A DNA stretch of 64,000 nt from Quercus robur (Eukaryota > Streptophyta > Magnoliopsida > Fagales > Fagaceae). A program made the translations under genes and the position numbers. Shown here piece after piece: positions 59,166 to 64,000 of this stretch. Every line of letters starts with the position of its first letter. Position 1 is the stretch's first letter. Where the stretch lies: assembly GCF_932294415.1 (NCBI RefSeq), contig NC_065539.1, positions 32,118,001-32,182,000 of the forward strand. Direction: 5' to 3'. Below the pieces are notes generated by a model. That model was not told the DNA's origin. It saw only the letters and a list, made by a program, of their open reading frames with translations, and did no database searches.

Positions 59166-60726
59166 AAGGCAAGTATAATGTAAATATTTTGAATCCACTA
59201 CTAAAATATTCGTAATTTTTTTCATTACTTTAAAGCCTACAAAGCATTTACTATTCAAGCAAAAAAACTTTGTATGAGTGTCATGATTAATATGTTACAA
59301 AATTAAGACTCAACTTCAACTAAAATATTCTTAAAAGATCATTATAAAAAAAAAAAAGTTTTAGAAAGCAATAATTCAACTCTTGTTCTTGAGTTTGTTC
59401 CAATGGAGATTCTTACATTCTATTTGAAAACAAAATTTAGCAGTTAATTCATTATCATATAATTTGGACAGGACAGAGAAATAGAGCAATAATATTTTTA
59501 CATTGTGTAACTCATCCAAAAATAAAAAAGCCTGAATACAATTTATGCTCCTTATAATTAGAATATAGAATCTATAGATAACAAATCTAGAAAAAGAGGT
59601 TCCCGTATAGCCTAACCCATTATGTATGTTGCGGGTTCGTTAGACAGTGGCTTCAAATTTGGGAAGAAATAGACCATTTCATTCCTTACTTGGATAGAAT
59701 TGATCACTTGACTTAGCATCCACTCCAAGTGTGTTGTATTTGGCAGCTTTAATCCCTTATTTACATGCCTAATCAAGGAACTCAGAATTAAGTTTCTTTC
59801 TTGTTGAAAATAGTATAATAAAGTAGCACAAAGGAAAATGTGGGTGTGTAAAAGATTTGTTAAATTTCTTTTGAAAATTTGAAATTTACCAAAAAAAAAA
59901 AAAAAAAATCAATCGTTCATGGACATATTGGTTTTTTGGAGCCATAATTTGCTAATAAAATTGTATAAGAAATTCTAAAATCTAAAAAAAAAAAAAAATG
60001 AAAAGAAGGAAATAGGGAAAAAAACTCAAAGAATAAGGTATAGATATAGACATGAATATCAATCCACCTGAATTGTTGATCCTCACTTAACCAAGTGCAA
60101 AGACATTGCTCCAATACCAGAAGACCTTATCCGTGCAAATCTTCTTCAAAATACACAAAACCAACAGATAAAATCAACATGCCATAATTTGCTGATAGAA
60201 TTATATAAGAAATTGTAAAATCTAAAAAGAAAAACAAAAAAAAAAAAAGATTTGGCTGCAATAAGGCAGTAAACAAAAAACTAAAAATTTAAAAAGAACA
60301 TGAGAGAGAGAGAGAGAGATGCCTAGCATATAAATGAGATACACCAACAATTGTATCAAATCTTTCCCGATAAATTCCCGCCTACACACCTTCAAATTGG
60401 AACAAATAAATAAAACACAACCTATGAAAATCACAACACATAAAAACTAAAATGATAATAACAGAATACATAAGGAAAGATTAGAGCATGTAGCTTTTGA
60501 ATTTTATATTGAGCGATGGCCTTCTTTGCATGTCCTCTCTGCCAATCTTTTATTTGTTTTATTATTTTTTTATTATTTTTGGTTTGATACCAGACCTCTA
60601 GGGCTCTTAACGTATCAAAGACTCTTTTTTTCTTTTCTTTTTTAAAATTTGAATTTGCATTAAAGATGGGACGTGAGGATAAGGATGGTAGAGTTAAATA
60701 AAATTGTAATTGCTAGACTCCCAACC

Positions 60727-60767
60727 CATTATCATCAAACAGTTGGTCCAACTGTTTGATGATAATG
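60727..60767. repeat. Perfect palindrome, 20-bp arms, 1-nt centre
   Basis: CATTATCATCAAACAGTTGG, then T, then its exact complement to 60767. A third copy of most of one arm (CTGTTTGATGATAATGGGA) follows at about 60802. Confidence 0.9.
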
Positions 60768-60819
60768 TTTCTCAAAAAGAAAAGAAAAAAAAAAAAAAAA
60801 CTGTTTGATGATAATGGGA

Positions 60820-60865
<46 letters not shown>

Positions 60866-62659
60866 GAGGGGAGTTTAAACTTGTACGTGGGTGAAAGAGT
60901 GGGTGAATTTTCCTCTTTTTTTTTTTTTTTTTTTTTTTGGAGTAGCTGATACATTTTGAATGAGAAGTTAATTTTTTTAAGGAAATTGGGAAACAAAGTA
61001 GCGTGTAATGCGTAGTAAGAATGTTTCAAGTTGTTCCTTCTCAAAAAAGCGTGTAACGGTGTAATACCCTCAAAAAAAAAAAAAAAAAAAAAGTAGCGTA
61101 AATTCCTATTAAAAAAAAAAAAACAAAAAAAAGAGTTTGTGTTAGTTTTAAATTGAGAAACAAATTAAGTAGTGTAACGTAAATTCCTAAAAAACAAACA
61201 CCAAACCTAGTAGCAGGCTTGCATGTTATTAAAGAATAATAGTGGTCAAAGAGTTTGTGTTTGATTTAAATTGGGAAACCAAGCAACACAATCTCCGTTC
61301 AAAAAAGAAACAACATAATCCATTAAAGCAATTCTCCACATTTTTAAGTCTAAACATAAACTTTTATGCAGTACATCAACTTTACCAAACACAAAAAGAA
61401 GTTTTGAAGAATCACAAACTTACCTATACACCTCTTTTGTGCGCTCCATGTCTTGGGGGCATTAAGCTCTTCGTACATGACATAGTTAATCCTATAAAAC
61501 AAAAGGCAAAAGGCAAACAATCAGCAACAAAGTTTAAGCATACGAAATCCAATTAAGCATACGAAAAAAGTTTAAGCATACGAAATCCAATTAAGTGAAT
61601 TTCAATCCAAATTCTCAAACAGCAATACCTACAATAAGTAAATATATCGTTGCTGATACGATTTCTCTCTTGTAAACCTCTCTAACTCTCTCCTTATTAT
61701 CCCCTAAAAAAAAAGCATAAATTCCTACATCTAAAAAAATTAAGAAGAAGCATAAAGATAATAATGGCTTGTTATCAAAGAGTTTGTGTTTGATTTAAAT
61801 TAGGAAACTAAGTAGCATAATCCCCTAAAAAAAAGAGTAAATTCCTACCCCTAAAAGAAAGCGTAAATTCCAATTATTTAAAAAAAAAAAAAAACCAAAA
61901 AAGAAGTTTATATGAAGAAGGAAAAAAAAGAAAAAAAGAAGTGAAGTGAGGAAGGAGAAGGAAATAGTAATTGATCATTTATATGTAACTATTTTTAAAT
62001 AAAATGTAAACAAAGGCTATTAAAGGAGTTAAGGGAAGCCATACTGTTTAACTATTTATGAATGATTTTAAATACTTCTTTTGTAGTATAAGGCAGCCCT
62101 GTCTTTGGATCACAATACCTACAACATGAAGGAACCATTTATTTCAAAATTACATTTAAAAAAAAGAAGAAGAAAAAAAAAAAAGAGTTAACGTGATACA
62201 TATAAGGAAAAAAAAAAGTAGAACTTAAAGAAAGTCAATCATAAACAAAAGAAAAGAAAACAAAGAGGAACTTGCAAAAGATAGAACCTGAAAATTTGTT
62301 GAACTCTCTGACAGTAAATATTTTTAATCTGAACAAAAGGAAAGAAGGATATAGAGCTAAATTAAATGTCTTCAATCTGAAGAAGAATGAAAGAGAGAAA
62401 ATGAGATAGAAACTGCAAAGTGTACGTGAGTTTGTGGTTTTAAAGTGTAGGAGTTTTAATTTACATATCTATCCCTGGTAGTTGAAAACTTGTAAGTGGG
62501 TATGATGAGGATATCTTAGGCATGAAAAAAGTGGAATCCAAACAGGAGAAGCCCCTTAAATAGTAGTATAGATGAAGATGATATAATAACCATTACCTTT
62601 TTTTTTTCATAAAATAATAATAATAATAACCATTACCTGCACCCCACGTTCCCAAACTT

Positions 62660-63562
62660 TAAGGGTGTGATTGGTGGGGGATTTTTGTTTTTGTTTTCAA
62701 AACAATATAAAAACAATTTTTAAAATACTAAAAAAAAAAAAAATGTCTAGGAGACCATATCTATTTTTGAGATTTAAAAAAATATATTTACAAAAAGTAA
62801 CGTGTAAAATCTGTAAATTACTTTTTGTAGATAATGATAAGGGAATAAAGCTCATCATGTACTTTTTTTTTTTAATGATAAGTTTCAAATTTGAAATGTG
62901 GGAATTCTTTTTGTGATAAAGATAAACTCCTTAATCTAAGAGATAAAAGAGTTTGGACAAATATGTATCCTGAAAACACCACTTAACCATTTTCAAAATC
63001 CTGTTCTAAATCAGGAAAATAGGATACAATTATTTGAAAACTATATTTAGAAAATATTAGGTTATGTTTGATAACATTTTTTGTTTTATATTTTCAAAAA
63101 CTTTTTTTTGGGAATATAAAGAAAAAACAATTTTCTTATATTTTTGAAATAAAAAACATGTTTGGTTAGTTGAAATTAAAAAAATAGTTTTTTGAAAAAA
63201 AAATAGAAAATACTAAAATATGTTGTTATTAGAATTTAAACTTTAATATTAACTCATTAAATGATACAGATTTATTAAATTAAATGTGTGTTTTCATTGA
63301 CTTTTGAAAATTAATTGCTTGTTTTCAGTTTCATTCACAAATTGAGTTTTGAAAACAATTTTTGTTTTCTATCCATTTTAGGTTGCCAAACAAGTTTTTA
63401 AGTCTCAAAAATATAAAATTATTTTTGGAAACATAAAATAATGGGAAAAAGCAGTTACCAAACATACCCTTAGCTAAACAATAAATTTGAGTGTGAAACC
63501 CTCCATTTTATAAATTGCAAAACAAAAAACTATATTTAAATACTCTTACCAAACAGGCCTTA
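62660..63562. mobile_element. Probable MITE with a second MITE nested in it
   Basis: Inner element: TATGTTTGATAAC (63064 on) pairs with GTTACCAAACATACCC (63454-63469), with several matching interior stretches. Outer ends TAAGGGTGTGATTGGTGG (62660) and TACCAAACAGGCCTTA (63548-63562) pair weakly. Both look like hAT-type ends. The outer pairing is uncertain. Confidence 0.4.
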
Positions 63563-64000
63563 ATGTTTGGAGTTTTTTTTTTTTTTTTACAGGAATGTTT
63601 GGAGTTGAGACAATAGCCATGACTCATTCTAGTCACCCTTTGTACACTTTTTTATTAATAAAAAGAATATCATAAGAGGATTTGTATTAACTCGTTCAAA
63701 AATTCATATCTATTTCAACATAAAAACATACTTTTATCGATTTTAGATAATCACTTTTCAAAACACTTACATCATATTATCTGTAATATTAAAAAATAAA
63801 TTTGCATGTAAATAGAAATATTATATTATTTACAAAATTATTGTAGCAACAATTAAAATTTATACGAGTTCACATAACTTGATGTGGGTGATTTGAAAGG
63901 TAGGATGAACAAAATTTAACTATTATACTATTATACATATATAGTTGACGTTTTTTTTTTAGAGAGTTTCAATTTATAGCATTCGCTCTTGATGATAACT
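63563..64000. other. AT-rich intergenic DNA to the window end
   Basis: No feature recognised. Confidence 0.5.

Larger units (their letters stand above)
58904..62572 (-). mobile_element. Non-autonomous Helitron, 3.7 kb
   Basis: On the minus strand it begins TCTATACTACTATTTAAGG after an A (62572) and ends ...CACGCGCGTGCTCAGAGGCTAG before a T (58904), cut here to the terminal 22 bases' key parts: a CACGC/GCGTG hairpin, then CTAG. These are the canonical Helitron ends, with no target duplication. No Rep/helicase coding is present. The interior has a block repeated three times near 58930-59160 (CCTAGGGGTGTGATGA), a perfect palindrome at 60727-60767, and a GAGTTTGTGTTTGATTTAAA-type block repeated near 61130, 61250 and 61780. 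Confidence 0.8.

Overview
This is nuclear DNA from a plant. Coding exons are split by introns with plant-type GT..AG borders, non-coding DNA is AT-rich, and every major class of plant transposon is present. The proteins and repeat types point to a dicot, plausibly a woody species; I lean to Fagaceae from the look of the repeats, but that is an impression and not shown by the sequence.

Host genes. (1) An apparently intact 13-exon gene for a plastid-type ABC1 atypical kinase (ABC1K6-like, about 783 aa) runs on the + strand from 2667 to 26486. Every exon joins in frame. Its intron 8 has grown to 13.6 kb because a Copia LTR retrotransposon (9939-14822, minus strand, 5-bp target duplication) and a nearly complete L1-like LINE (15372-21411, plus strand, 16-bp target duplication) lie in it. 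(2) A small three-exon gene at 37342-38159 encodes a 137-residue protein with a KVSW motif and a CAIQ C-terminus that looks like a prenylation box. (3) A two-exon ankyrin-repeat/ANKRD13-type protein gene (658 aa) lies on the minus strand, 48975-54894.

Mobile elements between the genes. 1-2300 holds hAT-like MITEs and a larger inverted-terminal element upstream of ABC1K6. 28992-31177 is a non-autonomous Helitron. 31605-34115 is a 5'-truncated LINE of a second lineage (RT plus RNase H) inserted in a repeat whose uninterrupted copy lies 0.8 kb downstream. 36140-36520 and 39450-39830 are foldback MITEs of one family. 40770-45442 is a young LARD-like LTR element with 608-bp LTRs and no coding capacity. 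55930-56719 is a Mutator-type element with long terminal inverted repeats just upstream of the ankyrin gene. 58904-62572 is a second Helitron on the minus strand. 62660-63560 holds nested MITEs.

The three host genes show no evident functional link. I found no rRNA, tRNA or CRISPR. The most unusual items are the nearly intact LINE with a proline/lysine-rich ORF1 containing a perfect 24-residue triplication, the built-in empty site for the second LINE, the large A/T-bordered hairpin inside ABC1K6 intron 4, and the small CaaX-ending protein.
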